Of a stretch of 64,000 bases of DNA, positions 42,782-51,439 are shown one piece after another. The stretch lies in NCBI RefSeq assembly GCF_003854895.1, contig NZ_CP033966.1, forward strand, positions 1,922,001 to 1,986,000, given 5' to 3'. This DNA is from Pigmentiphaga sp. H8. Lineage in GTDB: Bacteria; Pseudomonadota; Gammaproteobacteria; Burkholderiales; Burkholderiaceae_B. Positions within the stretch are counted from its first letter, which is position 1. Each line of letters opens with the position of its first letter. The notes beneath the pieces are model-generated. The model saw nothing but the letters and a program-made list of their open reading frames with translations. It ran no database searches and was not told where the DNA came from. The position numbers and the translations under genes were made by a program.

Positions 42782-44143
42782 ATGAGAACCCGCATCCTCA
42801 CCGGCATCACCACCTCCGGCACGCCCCACCTGGGCAACTACGTGGGCGCCATCCGCCCCGCCATCCAGGCGAGCCGCAACGACGACAACGATGCCTTCTT
42901 CTTCATGGCCGACTACCACGCGCTCATCAAGTGCGAGGATCCCGTCCGCCTGCAGCGCTCGCGCCTGCAGATCGCCGCGACCTGGCTGGCCGCCGGGCTC
43001 GACCCCAAGCGCGTCACCTTCTACCGGCAGTCCGACCTGCCCGAGATCCCCCAGCTGTGCTGGCTGCTGACCTGCGTCACCGCCAAGGGCCTGATGAACC
43101 GGGCCCATGCCTACAAGGCCGCGGTGGACCAGAACGTGGCCGACAACGAGGACCCGGACGCCGGCGTCACGATGGGGCTGTTCTCGTATCCGGTGCTGAT
43201 GGCAGCCGACATCCTGCTGTTCAATGCCCATCGCGTGCCGGTGGGCCGCGACCAGATCCAGCACATCGAGATGGCGCGCGACATCGCCCAGCGGTTCAGC
43301 CACCTGTACGGCGGCGGCCGCGAACTGTTCGTGCTGCCCGAAGTGCAGATCGACGAGGCCGTGGCCACCTTGCCGGGCCTGGACGGACGCAAGATGTCCA
43401 AGAGCTACAACAACACCATTCCCCTGTTCGAGGGCGGCGCCAAGCACCTGCGCGAGGCCATCGGCCGCATCGTGACCGATTCGCGCCTGCCGGGCGAACC
43501 CAAGGATCCGGACAATTCGCAGCTCTACACGATCTACCGGGCCTTCGCCGCCGATGGCGAGACCGCCGCGTTCCGGCGTTCGCTGGAAGAGGGCCTGGGC
43601 TGGGGCGACGCCAAGCAGGCGCTGTACGAACGCATCGAGAGCGAAGTCGGCCCGATGCGCGAACGCTACGACACGCTGATGGCCCGTCCCGACGACATCG
43701 AGGACATCCTGCTGGAAGGCGCGCGCAAGGCGCGTGCCATCGGCGAGCCCTTCCTGGCCGAGTTGCGGGCCGCGGTGGGGCTGGATGCCCCGCGTGCGTC
43801 GTCGTCCCCCGCGCAGTCCGCGAAGAAGAAGGCCGGCAAGCAGGCCCGCTTCGTCAGCTTCCGCGACGACGACGGCCGCTTCCGCTTCCGCTTCCTGGCG
43901 GCCGACGGCCAGGACCTGTTGCTGTCCGAGTCGCATGCCGATGCCCAGGCGGCCGGCGCCGTCATCAAGCGGCTGCGCGCGCTGGCCGATCCGGCCCAGG
44001 CGCTGCGGGCGGAAGGGGAGTCCTACGTGCTGGATCTGGACGGAGCGGTGGTCGCGCGTGGTTCAGGTTTTGCCGATGCCGCGGGCCGCGATGCCGCGCT
44101 GGCCAAGCTGGCCGCCGAATTGCGTACGCTGGCCGCCGAGTAA
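42782..44143 (+). CDS. trpS: tryptophanyl-tRNA synthetase with C-terminal extension
   Basis: This 453-residue class I synthetase has the HIGH-type TTSGTPHLGNYVG and KMSKS in GRKMSKSYNN, plus conserved GRDQIQHIEMARDIA. The catalytic and anticodon-binding parts end near residue 340, the usual total length. About 110 further residues follow: a Lys-rich linker (SAKKKAGKQA) and a strand-rich domain starting FRDDDGRFRFRFLAADGQDLLL that resembles the small YegP/DUF1508 fold. The extension is unusual for TrpRS in general. The next gene follows 61 bases downstream. Confidence 0.94.
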   Translation: MRTRILTGITTSGTPHLGNYVGAIRPAIQASRNDDNDAFFFMADYHALIKCEDPVRLQRSRLQIAATWLAAGLDPKRVTFYRQSDLPEIPQLCWLLTCVTAKGLMNRAHAYKAAVDQNVADNEDPDAGVTMGLFSYPVLMAADILLFNAHRVPVGRDQIQHIEMARDIAQRFSHLYGGGRELFVLPEVQIDEAVATLPGLDGRKMSKSYNNTIPLFEGGAKHLREAIGRIVTDSRLPGEPKDPDNSQLYTIYRAFAADGETAAFRRSLEEGLGWGDAKQALYERIESEVGPMRERYDTLMARPDDIEDILLEGARKARAIGEPFLAELRAAVGLDAPRASSSPAQSAKKKAGKQARFVSFRDDDGRFRFRFLAADGQDLLLSESHADAQAAGAVIKRLRALADPAQALRAEGESYVLDLDGAVVARGSGFADAAGRDAALAKLAAELRTLAAE

Positions 44144-44204
44144 GCGGCCGGCGGCAAGGTTTCCGGACGGTTTCCGGACTGGTCGATGTTTGCGAGGCGT
44201 AGTC

Positions 44205-44834
44205 GTGGCACAGTTTTTCTCCGTTCATCCTCAGAATCCCCAGATGCGCCTGCTCAAGCAGGCGGTCCAGCTGATCCGGGCCGGTGGATTGGTGGCCATA
44301 CCCACCGACTCCAGCTACGCCCTCGTGGCGCCGCTGGACGACAAGCACGCGGCCGAGGCGCTGCGGCGCCTGCGCGGCGTGGACGAACGACATCACCTGA
44401 CCGTGCTGTGCCGGGACCTGGCCGAGATCGGCCAGTTCGCCCACGTCGACAACCAGCAGTACCGACTGCTGAAGGCCGCCACGCCGGGGCCCTGGACCTT
44501 CATTCTCGAGGCCACGCGGGAGGTGCCGCGCCGGCTGTCCCACCCTTCGCGCAAGACCATAGGCATACGCGTGCCGGATCACCCGATCGCGCTCAGCCTG
44601 CTCGAGGAAATGGGCGCGCCGCTGCTGTCCAGCACGCTGATTCCCGCCAACGAGGACGAGCCGCTCAACGACGCCGAGCAGATCCGCGAGCGCTACGAAC
44701 ATGAGTTGGCGGCGGTGGTCGACGGCGGCGCCTGTCCGCGCGAACCGACCACCGTAATAGACCTGACCGGCGCCGAGCCGGAGGTCGTGCGCCGCGGCCG
44801 CGGCGATCCCGGCACCCTGGGCGTCGCGGCGTAA
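44205..44834 (+). CDS. YciO/YrdC/Sua5 family protein (L-threonylcarbamoyladenylate synthase-like)
   Basis: The 209-residue protein has the SUA5-type fold: IPTDSSYALVAPL, RLRGVDERHHLTVLCRDL, ATPGPWTFILEAT, RKTIGIRVPDHPIALSLL and LLSSTLIPANEDEPLND. It is closest in pattern to the YciO subfamily, whose role in t6A tRNA modification is weaker than that of TsaC/YrdC. The start is GTG 44205; an in-frame ATG at 44242 is the alternative. It follows trpS by 61 bases. Confidence 0.87.
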   Translation: MAQFFSVHPQNPQMRLLKQAVQLIRAGGLVAIPTDSSYALVAPLDDKHAAEALRRLRGVDERHHLTVLCRDLAEIGQFAHVDNQQYRLLKAATPGPWTFILEATREVPRRLSHPSRKTIGIRVPDHPIALSLLEEMGAPLLSSTLIPANEDEPLNDAEQIRERYEHELAAVVDGGACPREPTTVIDLTGAEPEVVRRGRGDPGTLGVAA

Positions 44835-44898
44835 ATCCCGGGCCGAAAATGCGCGCGGCCGTCGCCGGGCGGCCATGCTCTGCCGCTACAATGCCGCG

Positions 44899-45546
44899 AT
44901 GGATTCCATCATTCAGACAATCGCGGTCTATGCGATCCCGTTGATCTTCGCCATTACCCTGCACGAGGCCGCCCACGGATACGTGGCGCGCATGTTCGGG
45001 GACGATACGGCCACCCAGGCCGGACGCGTGACGCTCAATCCGATCAAGCACATCGATCCGATCGGCACCCTGCTGGTGCCGGCCTTCATCCTGCTGACCA
45101 GCAAGCTGCTGGGCGGGGCGGGCCTGCTGTTCGGCTGGGCCAAGCCCGTGCCCGTCGATTTCGGCCGCCTGCGCCGGCCCAAGCAGGACATGCTGTGGGT
45201 GGCCGCCGCCGGCCCCGGCATCAACCTCGTCATGGCCATCATCTGGGCGGTGGGGCTCAAGCTCATGGTCCAGTCCGGCGTGAACGAGACCTTTTTCGTC
45301 GCCATGGCGGTGGCGGGCGTGCAGGTCAATCTGATGTTGATGGCCCTGAACCTGCTGCCCATCCCCCCGCTGGATGGCGGCCGCATCGTCTTCAGCCTGC
45401 TGCCGCACGACCTGGCCTGGAAATATTCCAAGATCGAACCCTATGGCATGATGATCCTGATCGTGCTGCTGATGACCGGCATGCTGGGCTTCCTGGTCCA
45501 ACCCATGCTGGCCCTGGGCGACGCCATCGTCCGATTGTTTATTTGA
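44899..45546 (+). CDS. site-2 protease family (M50) membrane metalloprotease
   Basis: This 215-residue membrane protein has the zinc motif HEAAHGYVARMFGD in the first helix and NLLPIPPLDGGRI, the NPDG-type motif carrying the third zinc ligand Asp. Other family blocks are RVTLNPIKHIDPIGTLLVP and GWAKPVPVDFGRL. Rhomboid-like intramembrane proteolysis is the family function, but the substrate is unknown. ATG 44899 is preferred; the earlier ATG at 44875 gives a poorer start. The stop lies within copy C of the intergenic repeat family. Confidence 0.9.
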   Translation: MDSIIQTIAVYAIPLIFAITLHEAAHGYVARMFGDDTATQAGRVTLNPIKHIDPIGTLLVPAFILLTSKLLGGAGLLFGWAKPVPVDFGRLRRPKQDMLWVAAAGPGINLVMAIIWAVGLKLMVQSGVNETFFVAMAVAGVQVNLMLMALNLLPIPPLDGGRIVFSLLPHDLAWKYSKIEPYGMMILIVLLMTGMLGFLVQPMLALGDAIVRLFI

Positions 45547-45622
45547 TCCCCCCTACGCGCTTCGCGCGCCCCCCAGGGGGCGAAACCGGCGGACCGGCGG
45601 AGCCGGATCCGCGGTTTCCTGG
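45546..45622. repeat. intergenic repeat family, copy C (inverted orientation)
   Basis: Read on the minus strand this copy starts CCCAGGAAACCGC, then the core GGATCCGGCTCCGCCGGTCC, then CGCCCCCTGGGGGGCG and CGCGCGAAGCGCG followed by TAGGGGGG, matching copy A module by module. It begins at the stop codon of the M50 protease gene and ends before dapA. Confidence 0.85.
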
Positions 45623-45717
45623 GAGGCGCGCGCGGCGCGTAGGAGCGAGCCTCTACAGGCGGTATACTCCATTGATTTTCTTCCTTTTCGTCCCGTTTCG
45701 GGCCACCCTGGCAGCGT

Positions 45718-46617
45718 ATGGCAACCACATCTCGCACTCCTATTGAAGGCAGCATCGTCGCAATCGTCACTCCGATGCAGCCGGACGGGAAGCTCGATTT
45801 CGAGGCCTTCCGGGCCTTGCTCGACTGGCACCTGGCTGAGGGCACCGATGGCTTCGTGGTGGTGGGCACGACGGGCGAATCGCCCACCGTGTCGGTGGAC
45901 GAGCATGTCGAACTGATCCGCTTCGCCGTCCAGCACGTGGCGGGCCGCGCACCGGTCATCGCCGGTACCGGCGCCAACTCCACGGCGGAAGCCATCGAGC
46001 TGACCGAGGCCGCCAAGAAAGTCGGCGCCGACGCCGGCCTGTCCGTGGTGCCTTACTACAATCGCCCCACGCAGGAAGGCCTGTACCGGCATTTCAAGAC
46101 CATTGCCGAGGCGGTCGACCTGCCGATGATCCTGTACAACGTACCGGGACGCACCGGCTGCGACATGGCCGGCGAGACCACGGTGCGCCTGGCGCAGGTA
46201 CCCGGCATCGTCGGGCTGAAGGACGCCACCGGCGACATCGGCCGCGGCGCGCTGCTGCTCGGCCAGGTGCCCGACCATTTCGCGGTCTACAGCGGCGATG
46301 ACCCCACCGCGGCAGCGCTGATGCTGTTGGGCGCCCGGGGTAACATCTCCGTCACCGCCAACGTCACGCCCCGCCTGATGCATGAGCTGTGCGTGGCGGC
46401 GGTGGCCGGCGATGCCCGCCTGGCCGCGAAGATCAACCAGCGCATGGCGCTGCTGAACCGCAACCTCTTCGTCGAACCCAACCCCATCCCCGTCAAGTGG
46501 GCCCTGGCCCAGATGGGACGCATGGCGCTGGGATACCGCCTGCCCATGACCGAACTCGGCGCGCAGCATCACGCTGTGGTGCGCGAGGCGCTCAGGGCGG
46601 CCGGCGTCGAAATCTGA
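45718..46617 (+). CDS. dapA: 4-hydroxy-tetrahydrodipicolinate synthase
   Basis: This 299-residue enzyme condenses pyruvate with aspartate semialdehyde in lysine/diaminopimelate synthesis. The family blocks are FVVVGTTGESPTVS, SVVPYYNRPTQEGLYRHFK (active-site Tyr), NVPGRTGCDM (Arg) and GIVGLKDATGDIGR with the Schiff-base Lys. It starts MATTSRTPIEGSIVAIVTPM at ATG 45718. It is followed by bamC after 84 bases, the classic dapA-bamC arrangement of proteobacteria. Confidence 0.98.
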   Translation: MATTSRTPIEGSIVAIVTPMQPDGKLDFEAFRALLDWHLAEGTDGFVVVGTTGESPTVSVDEHVELIRFAVQHVAGRAPVIAGTGANSTAEAIELTEAAKKVGADAGLSVVPYYNRPTQEGLYRHFKTIAEAVDLPMILYNVPGRTGCDMAGETTVRLAQVPGIVGLKDATGDIGRGALLLGQVPDHFAVYSGDDPTAAALMLLGARGNISVTANVTPRLMHELCVAAVAGDARLAAKINQRMALLNRNLFVEPNPIPVKWALAQMGRMALGYRLPMTELGAQHHAVVREALRAAGVEI

Positions 46618-46701
46618 ACCCCACACGCCCCCCATGTTTTGCCCCGACATGACCCGCCGGACCCAACATGGGCTGGCGGTGGCTTCAGGAGTTACCCATC
46701 A

Positions 46702-47886
46702 ATGAATGCAGTTCGTATGAATTTGCCGCGCCTGGCCGTCCTGCCGGTGCTGATTTCCTTGTCCGCGCTGTTCGCGGGCTGCAGCAGCGTCAACCAGCTG
46801 CTGGGCAAGGAAGAGTCCGTCGACTACAAGAGCGCATCCAAGCCGGCTTCGGCCAAGCTGGAAGTGCCTCCCGACCTGACTCAGCTTCCCACCGACAACC
46901 GGTTCCAGGTTCCCTCCCAGACTTCTTCCGGGTCGACGCCGCCGGCGCCCTCGACCACGACCTTCTCCAGCTACTCGACGGTCCAGCCTGAAACCAAGCC
47001 GGCCGCCAGCAACGTGCTGCCCGAGCGTTCGGACATGCGTGTCGAACGCGACGGCGACCAGCGCTGGCTGGTGGTGATCGATCGGTCGCCCGAGCAGCTC
47101 TACCCCGTGGTGCGCCAGTTCTGGCAGGACCTGGGCTTCCTGATGCGCGAAGACCTGCCCCAGGCCGGCGTGATGGAAACCGACTGGGCCGAGAACCGGG
47201 CCAAGATCCCGCAGGACTTCATCCGCAACACCATCGGCAAGGTCTTCGATTCGCTGTGGTCCACCGGCGAACGCGACATGTTCCGCACCCGCCTCGAGCG
47301 CGTGGGCAACAGCACCGAGATCTACATCAGCCATCGCGGCGCGGTCGAGGTGCTGACCGGCGCCGAGAAGAGCCAGACCACCTGGACCACGCGTCCCAAC
47401 GACCCGGGCCTGGAAGCCGAAATGCTGAGCCGCCTGATGATTCGTCTGGGCTCCGATTTCGACCGGGCCAAGGCAGCGGTGGCCAATGCCACGCCGGTGA
47501 CCCCGGGCGCGGCGCCGCAACTGGTGACCGGCTCGGGCGATACCGGCGCGCTGCAGATCGCCGAACCGTTCGATCGTGCGTGGCGCCGTGTGGGCCTGGC
47601 CCTGGACCGCGGCGGCTTCACGGTCGAGGACCGCAACCGCGCCGAGGGCGTCTACTACGTGCGCTACGTCGATACCGACGCGGCCAGCACCGAGAGCAAG
47701 CCGGGCTTCTTCGGCCGCCTGTTCGGCCGTGGCAGCGACAAGCCCGAGACCCGTCCGCAGTACCGCGTGAAACTGGTCACGTCCAACGACCGGACCCAGG
47801 TTACCGTGCTGAACGCGCAGGGCGCGCCCGAGAACACCGCCACCGGCCGTCGCATCCTGAACGTCCTGTCCAACCAGCTGAAGTAA
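46702..47886 (+). CDS. bamC: outer-membrane protein assembly factor BamC
   Basis: The 394-residue lipoprotein has a signal ending in LSALFAGC (Cys27). An unstructured N-terminal segment follows (KLEVPPDLTQLPTDNRFQVP), typical of BamC, which binds BamD. Two helix-grip domains are visible, starting ERDGDQRWLVVIDRSPEQLYP and LQIAEPFDRAWRRVGLALDRGG. It belongs to the complex inserting beta-barrel proteins into the outer membrane. AGGAG lies about ten bases before ATG 46702. Confidence 0.94.
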   Translation: MNAVRMNLPRLAVLPVLISLSALFAGCSSVNQLLGKEESVDYKSASKPASAKLEVPPDLTQLPTDNRFQVPSQTSSGSTPPAPSTTTFSSYSTVQPETKPAASNVLPERSDMRVERDGDQRWLVVIDRSPEQLYPVVRQFWQDLGFLMREDLPQAGVMETDWAENRAKIPQDFIRNTIGKVFDSLWSTGERDMFRTRLERVGNSTEIYISHRGAVEVLTGAEKSQTTWTTRPNDPGLEAEMLSRLMIRLGSDFDRAKAAVANATPVTPGAAPQLVTGSGDTGALQIAEPFDRAWRRVGLALDRGGFTVEDRNRAEGVYYVRYVDTDAASTESKPGFFGRLFGRGSDKPETRPQYRVKLVTSNDRTQVTVLNAQGAPENTATGRRILNVLSNQLK

Positions 47887-47915
47887 TGGCTGGGATTGGC
47901 CATGTGTGCCTGCTG

Positions 47916-47999
47916 ATCCAGGGCGCAGCGGATCCGGCTTTGCCGGTCCGCCAGCGCCGCCCCCTTGAGGGGGAGCGGCCGAAGGCCGCCCGGGGGTGG
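47916..47999. repeat. intergenic repeat family, copy D (bamC-MBL)
   Basis: This copy has ATCCAGGGCGCAGC, the core GGATCCGGCTTTGCCGGTCC, then CCCCCTTGAGGGGG and CGGCCGAAGGCCG followed by CCCGGGGG. It is the most diverged copy, but the three-hairpin order is kept. It fills the gap between bamC and the MBL hydrolase gene. Confidence 0.75.
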
Positions 48000-48017
48000 A
48001 CTTCCTAGGTGGGCTCC

Positions 48018-48800
48018 ATGCGCTATACGAGTCTTGGCAGCGGCAGCGAGGGCAATGCCCTGGTTGTCGAGGCCAGCGAAGGGCTGTCGGTCACCCGCGT
48101 CATGATCGACTGCGGGTTCGGGCTGAAAGAGATCGAAAGGCGCCTGCTCGGCCGTGGCATCGAGCCCTCATCCCTGAACGGCATCCTGGTCACGCACGAG
48201 CACGGCGACCATATCGGCGGTGTATTCCGCCTGGCTCGCCGCCATGGCATTCCCGTGCATCTGACCACCGGCACGCGCGCCGCCGTGGCTGCCCGCATCC
48301 CCGAAGGCATGACCGCCGTCTGCTGCGACAGCCACACCGCCTTTTCCATAGGCGGCCTGCGCGTGCAGCCCTTCCCGGTGCCCCACGATGCCCGCGAGCC
48401 GGTGCAGTACGTGCTGGACGACGGCCAGTGGCGGCTAGGTGTGGTGACGGACCTGGGCGAGGGCACGCCGCATGTCCACCGGACGCTGTCCGGCTGCGAT
48501 GCGTTGGTGCTCGAATGCAACCACTGTCCGGACATGCTGGCGCGTAGCGATTACCCCGTTTCGCTGAAGTACCGGATAGCCGGCCGCTACGGACATCTTT
48601 CCAACACGGCGGCGGCGGAGATCTTGCGCATGGTGGACCGGTCGCGCCTGAAATACCTGCACGCGGCTCATCTCAGCAAGCAAAACAATGTGCCGGAACT
48701 GGCGCGAGCGGCGCTCGCGCCGATATTGGGATGGCCATCCGAGAAAATCGGGGTGGCCGACCAGGACACCGGATTCGATTGGGTGGCCCTGAAGCCATAA
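48018..48800 (+). CDS. MBL-fold metallo-hydrolase (YycJ/WalJ-like)
   Basis: The 260-residue protein has the metallo-beta-lactamase metal motif THEHGDHIGG, the downstream VTDLGEGTPHV and ECNHCPDML, and a C-terminal H-L-S-K-Q-N-N motif, as in the YycJ family of putative phosphodiesterases/nucleases. It starts MRYTSLGSGSEGNALVVE at ATG 48018; an in-frame GTG at 48009 would add three residues. The substrate is unknown. It ends at a strong terminator. Confidence 0.88.
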   Translation: MRYTSLGSGSEGNALVVEASEGLSVTRVMIDCGFGLKEIERRLLGRGIEPSSLNGILVTHEHGDHIGGVFRLARRHGIPVHLTTGTRAAVAARIPEGMTAVCCDSHTAFSIGGLRVQPFPVPHDAREPVQYVLDDGQWRLGVVTDLGEGTPHVHRTLSGCDALVLECNHCPDMLARSDYPVSLKYRIAGRYGHLSNTAAAEILRMVDRSRLKYLHAAHLSKQNNVPELARAALAPILGWPSEKIGVADQDTGFDWVALKP

Positions 48801-48828
48801 AAAAAACCCCGGATATCGGGGTTTTTTT
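48801..48828 (+). terminator. terminator after the MBL hydrolase gene
   Basis: AAAAAACCCCG (48801-48811) pairs with CGGGGTTTTTT (48817-48827) across GATAT, with further T residues. It starts directly after the stop codon. Confidence 0.92.
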
Positions 48829-48898
48829 GCCGCGCGAGGCGGCCATCGATGGGTGGAAACCCGGGGCCGGCGGATGCCGGCCGGGCTCCACGTTCGAC

Positions 48899-49120
48899 TT
48901 ACTGCTGGGCGGGGGCCGGGGCGGCAGGGGCCTGGTCGGCGGGAGCCGCGGGCTCGGCGGGAGCCGGAGCAGCGGGCTCGGCCGGGGCGGGCGCGGGCTC
49001 AGCCGGGGTGGTGACGGCCGGAGGAGTCGATTCGGTCGGGGCCGGAACAGCTTCTTCCTTCTTGCCGCAAGCCGACAGAGCGATTGCCAGCAGCGAGGCC
49101 AGGAGCAGGGTCTTCTTCAT
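48899..49120 (-). CDS. small Ala/Pro-rich lipoprotein, 73 aa
   Basis: This protein has a clear lipoprotein signal (MKKTLLLASLLAIALSAC, Cys18) followed by GKKEE and then about 50 residues of Pro, Ala and Glu in short repeats (APAPAEPAAPA-type, acidic spacing every few residues). The tail is presumably extended and unstructured. Proteins of this composition are found in many Alcaligenaceae but have no assigned role. A good start context (AAAGGAAAAGAGATC) precedes ATG 49120. A 16-bp palindrome lies 50 bases upstream. Confidence 0.8.
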   Translation of the reverse strand: MKKTLLLASLLAIALSACGKKEEAVPAPTESTPPAVTTPAEPAPAPAEPAAPAPAEPAAPADQAPAAPAPAQQ

Positions 49121-49170
49121 GATCTCTTTTCCTTTGAGGTGTCAGTCGTAAATACACAAAACACAAACCA

Positions 49171-49186
49171 GAAATAGCGCTATTTC
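49171..49186. promoter_or_regulatory. 16-bp perfect palindrome upstream of the small lipoprotein gene
   Basis: GAAATAGCGCTATTTC is a perfect palindrome without a loop, 51 bases upstream of the lipoprotein start, in a mixed A+T-rich stretch. It could be a regulator site. The regulator is unknown; the ArsR gene upstream is one candidate. Confidence 0.35.
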
Positions 49187-49400
49187 CCGTTCTTACCCAA
49201 ACAAGGCTGCTGTGTCTGCCGTTATTCGAGCACGGGTAAATTCTAGCAGCGTCTCTAGGTATTTTCCATGGTGGAGGCTGGAAGTAAGATTTGCGTAAGC
49301 AATTTGTGTATCCGATTGGTCAATAATGTGCGCAAGGGTTTCGGTTTGTGGTTTTTGACGCACATTCCGGCTCGTTTCCCGTGGGAAATTCCCAGGAAAG

Positions 49401-49691
49401 TCAGAGCTTCCGGAGCTGTTCGACCAGTTGGGCAATGGCTTCTTCATTGCGCTTGTAGAACACCCACTGCCCGATGCGCCGGGTCGTGACGAGGCCGGCG
49501 CGCTGCAGGGTGGCCAGGTGGGCGGACACGGTCGACTGGGACAGGCCGCAGCATTCGAACATGCCGGCGCAGACACCGACGTCGAGCGGGTGTTCCTGCC
49601 CGGCGAAATGGCGTTCCGGCTCCTTAAGCCATTGCAGGATGTCGCGCCGCGCTGGATGCGCCAGTGCCTTGATGGTGGCGTCGAGGTCCAT
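49401..49691 (-). CDS. ArsR-family winged-helix regulator
   Basis: The 96-residue protein starts MDLDATIKALAHPARRDILQWLKEP, the usual ArsR N-terminus, and has the HTH LSQSTVSAHLATLQRAGLVTTRRIGQWVFY. Three Cys lie together in VCAGMFECCGLS just before the recognition helix, possibly a metal or thiol sensor site, although the arrangement is not that of ArsR, SmtB or CzrA. ATG 49691 is preferred; the longer frame upstream overlaps the start of the two-component sensor gene. Divergent from the sensor kinase. Confidence 0.85.
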   Translation of the reverse strand: MDLDATIKALAHPARRDILQWLKEPERHFAGQEHPLDVGVCAGMFECCGLSQSTVSAHLATLQRAGLVTTRRIGQWVFYKRNEEAIAQLVEQLRKL

Positions 49692-49831
49692 GACGAGAAA
49701 ACGGTATGGGCGAAGAATATCGCCATGGAGCGAATTATAAATCGCCTGGTTTCGATACGTCCGCCCGCACGGGAATATCCCGGCGCGCCGGGACGGGCGC
49801 TGCGGGGCGCCTGCCGGTACTATCTGCATCC

Positions 49832-51439
49832 ATGATGAAACGTCAATCCGCGATGGCCGCCGTTCTGGCGGGGGCCTGGCTGGTGCTGGTCCTGGCCGGC
49901 GCCGTCGTGCTGTACCGCCAGGCCCTGGACAGGCTGCGCGCGGACCTGGACGGTGCGGCCGACGCCGTGGCCGGCCTCGTCTCGCAGCGCATCGCGCAGC
50001 ATGACGCCCACCTGACCAGCATGGCGGCGCTGGCGCAGCGATCCGATCGCATCCTGCTCGACGAGATCGGGCAGGTGGCGGGCGCGATCCGCGCGTTCTA
50101 TCCGCGCATCGAAGGAGTGGACCTGATCGGCTGGGAAAACACCTCGTCCCAGGCCGGCTGGCGCACGCTGGTCTCCAGCCGCCGGCCGGGCCTCCCGCCC
50201 CTGGAACCGCAGCACCTGGGTCCGGTGATCGCGACGGCCCAGCCCGGGCGGCCGGTCAGCACGGTGCCGGAGCCGGGCCAGTCCCGCTATCTGCTGGTCA
50301 AGCGATTGCCGCCCGCCGTGGGCCGGCTGGCGCTGGTGCTGACCGTGGATCTGGCGGAGCTGGTGGCCGCCGACGAATTGCCCATGGGGACGCGGCTGGC
50401 CCTGCGCCTGGACGGGGCCGCGGCCCGGGTCGACCACGGCGCGGCTGCGCCGGAGAAGGGGCTGCACCCGCCCGCCATGGCAGCGGTGCGTATGCTGGAG
50501 AACGCCGGCCAACCCATCATGCTGCGCCTGTCCCGGCATCCGGGATGGAGCGATCTGGCGCTGGGTAGGCCGCTGGCGTTGTTGGTGCTGGTGTCCCTGG
50601 CCCTGCTGGCGCTGGCGGCGCTGCTGGCCGTGCAGCGGCGCCGCGCCGTGCAGGCTCGGGGCGAGGCCGAGCGGGCTCGGCAGGCGGGGCGGCTCAGCAA
50701 GCAGGAAGCCACCCTGGCGCATGCGGCGCGGGTCAACGCGATGGGGGAAATGGCCTCGGGCATCGCGCACGAACTGAACCAGCCGCTGACCGCGCTGCTG
50801 AGCCAGAGCCAGGCGGCGCTGCGCCTGGCCGGCCTGCCCGCTGCCGAGCCCGACGCCATGCGCCGCGTGCTGGAGTCCAACGTGCAGCAGGCCCGCCGGG
50901 CCGCGGACATCCTGGCCCGCATGCGCGCCTACGTCGGCGCGGATCCGCCCGCGGCGCAGGCTTGCGACCTGGGCGAAGTCGCCGCCGACATGGTGGCGCT
51001 GATGGGGGCGGACCTGTCGGCCCGCGGCGTGCGCCTCGAAACGGACGTGACCGTGCCGCCGCCCGTCGCGTGGGTGGACCGGGTGCAGGCGGGGCAGGTC
51101 ATGCACAACCTGATCCGCAATGCCGCCGACGCCCTGGCGGCGGTGCCCGAGGAACGCCGGCGCATCGTCCTGCGCCTCGGCCAGGCCGACGGCATGGCGC
51201 GCATCGTGGTCGACGACGATGGCCCGGGAGTCGCGTCCGACATGCTGGCGCACGTCTTCGAGCCCTTCCGTTCCGACAAGGAGGACGGCATGGGGCTGGG
51301 GCTGGCCATCTGCGAAAGCATCGTCCACCATTTCGACGGCAGCATCTCGGCCGCCAACCGGCCAGAGGGCGGCGCGCGGTTCACCGTGCTGCTGCCGCTG
51401 GCCGGCGGCCGGCGAACCTCACAGGAGCCCATGGCGTGA
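49832..51439 (+). CDS. membrane sensor histidine kinase (FixL/DctB-type)
   Basis: This is about 535 residues. An N-terminal membrane helix (about residues 8-30) precedes a ~200-residue periplasmic sensing domain with no recognised PAS motif, then a second helix (about 248-268), a short linker and a HisKA dimerisation helix with the phospho-acceptor His313 in EMASGIAHELNQPLT. ATPase motifs N (NLIRNAADAL), G1 (DDDGPGVA) and G2 (GMGLGLAICES) are intact. ATG 49832 or 49835 are both possible. The stop overlaps the start of the response regulator by four bases (GTGA), so the pair is translationally coupled. Confidence 0.9.
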   Translation: MMKRQSAMAAVLAGAWLVLVLAGAVVLYRQALDRLRADLDGAADAVAGLVSQRIAQHDAHLTSMAALAQRSDRILLDEIGQVAGAIRAFYPRIEGVDLIGWENTSSQAGWRTLVSSRRPGLPPLEPQHLGPVIATAQPGRPVSTVPEPGQSRYLLVKRLPPAVGRLALVLTVDLAELVAADELPMGTRLALRLDGAAARVDHGAAAPEKGLHPPAMAAVRMLENAGQPIMLRLSRHPGWSDLALGRPLALLVLVSLALLALAALLAVQRRRAVQARGEAERARQAGRLSKQEATLAHAARVNAMGEMASGIAHELNQPLTALLSQSQAALRLAGLPAAEPDAMRRVLESNVQQARRAADILARMRAYVGADPPAAQACDLGEVAADMVALMGADLSARGVRLETDVTVPPPVAWVDRVQAGQVMHNLIRNAADALAAVPEERRRIVLRLGQADGMARIVVDDDGPGVASDMLAHVFEPFRSDKEDGMGLGLAICESIVHHFDGSISAANRPEGGARFTVLLPLAGGRRTSQEPMA

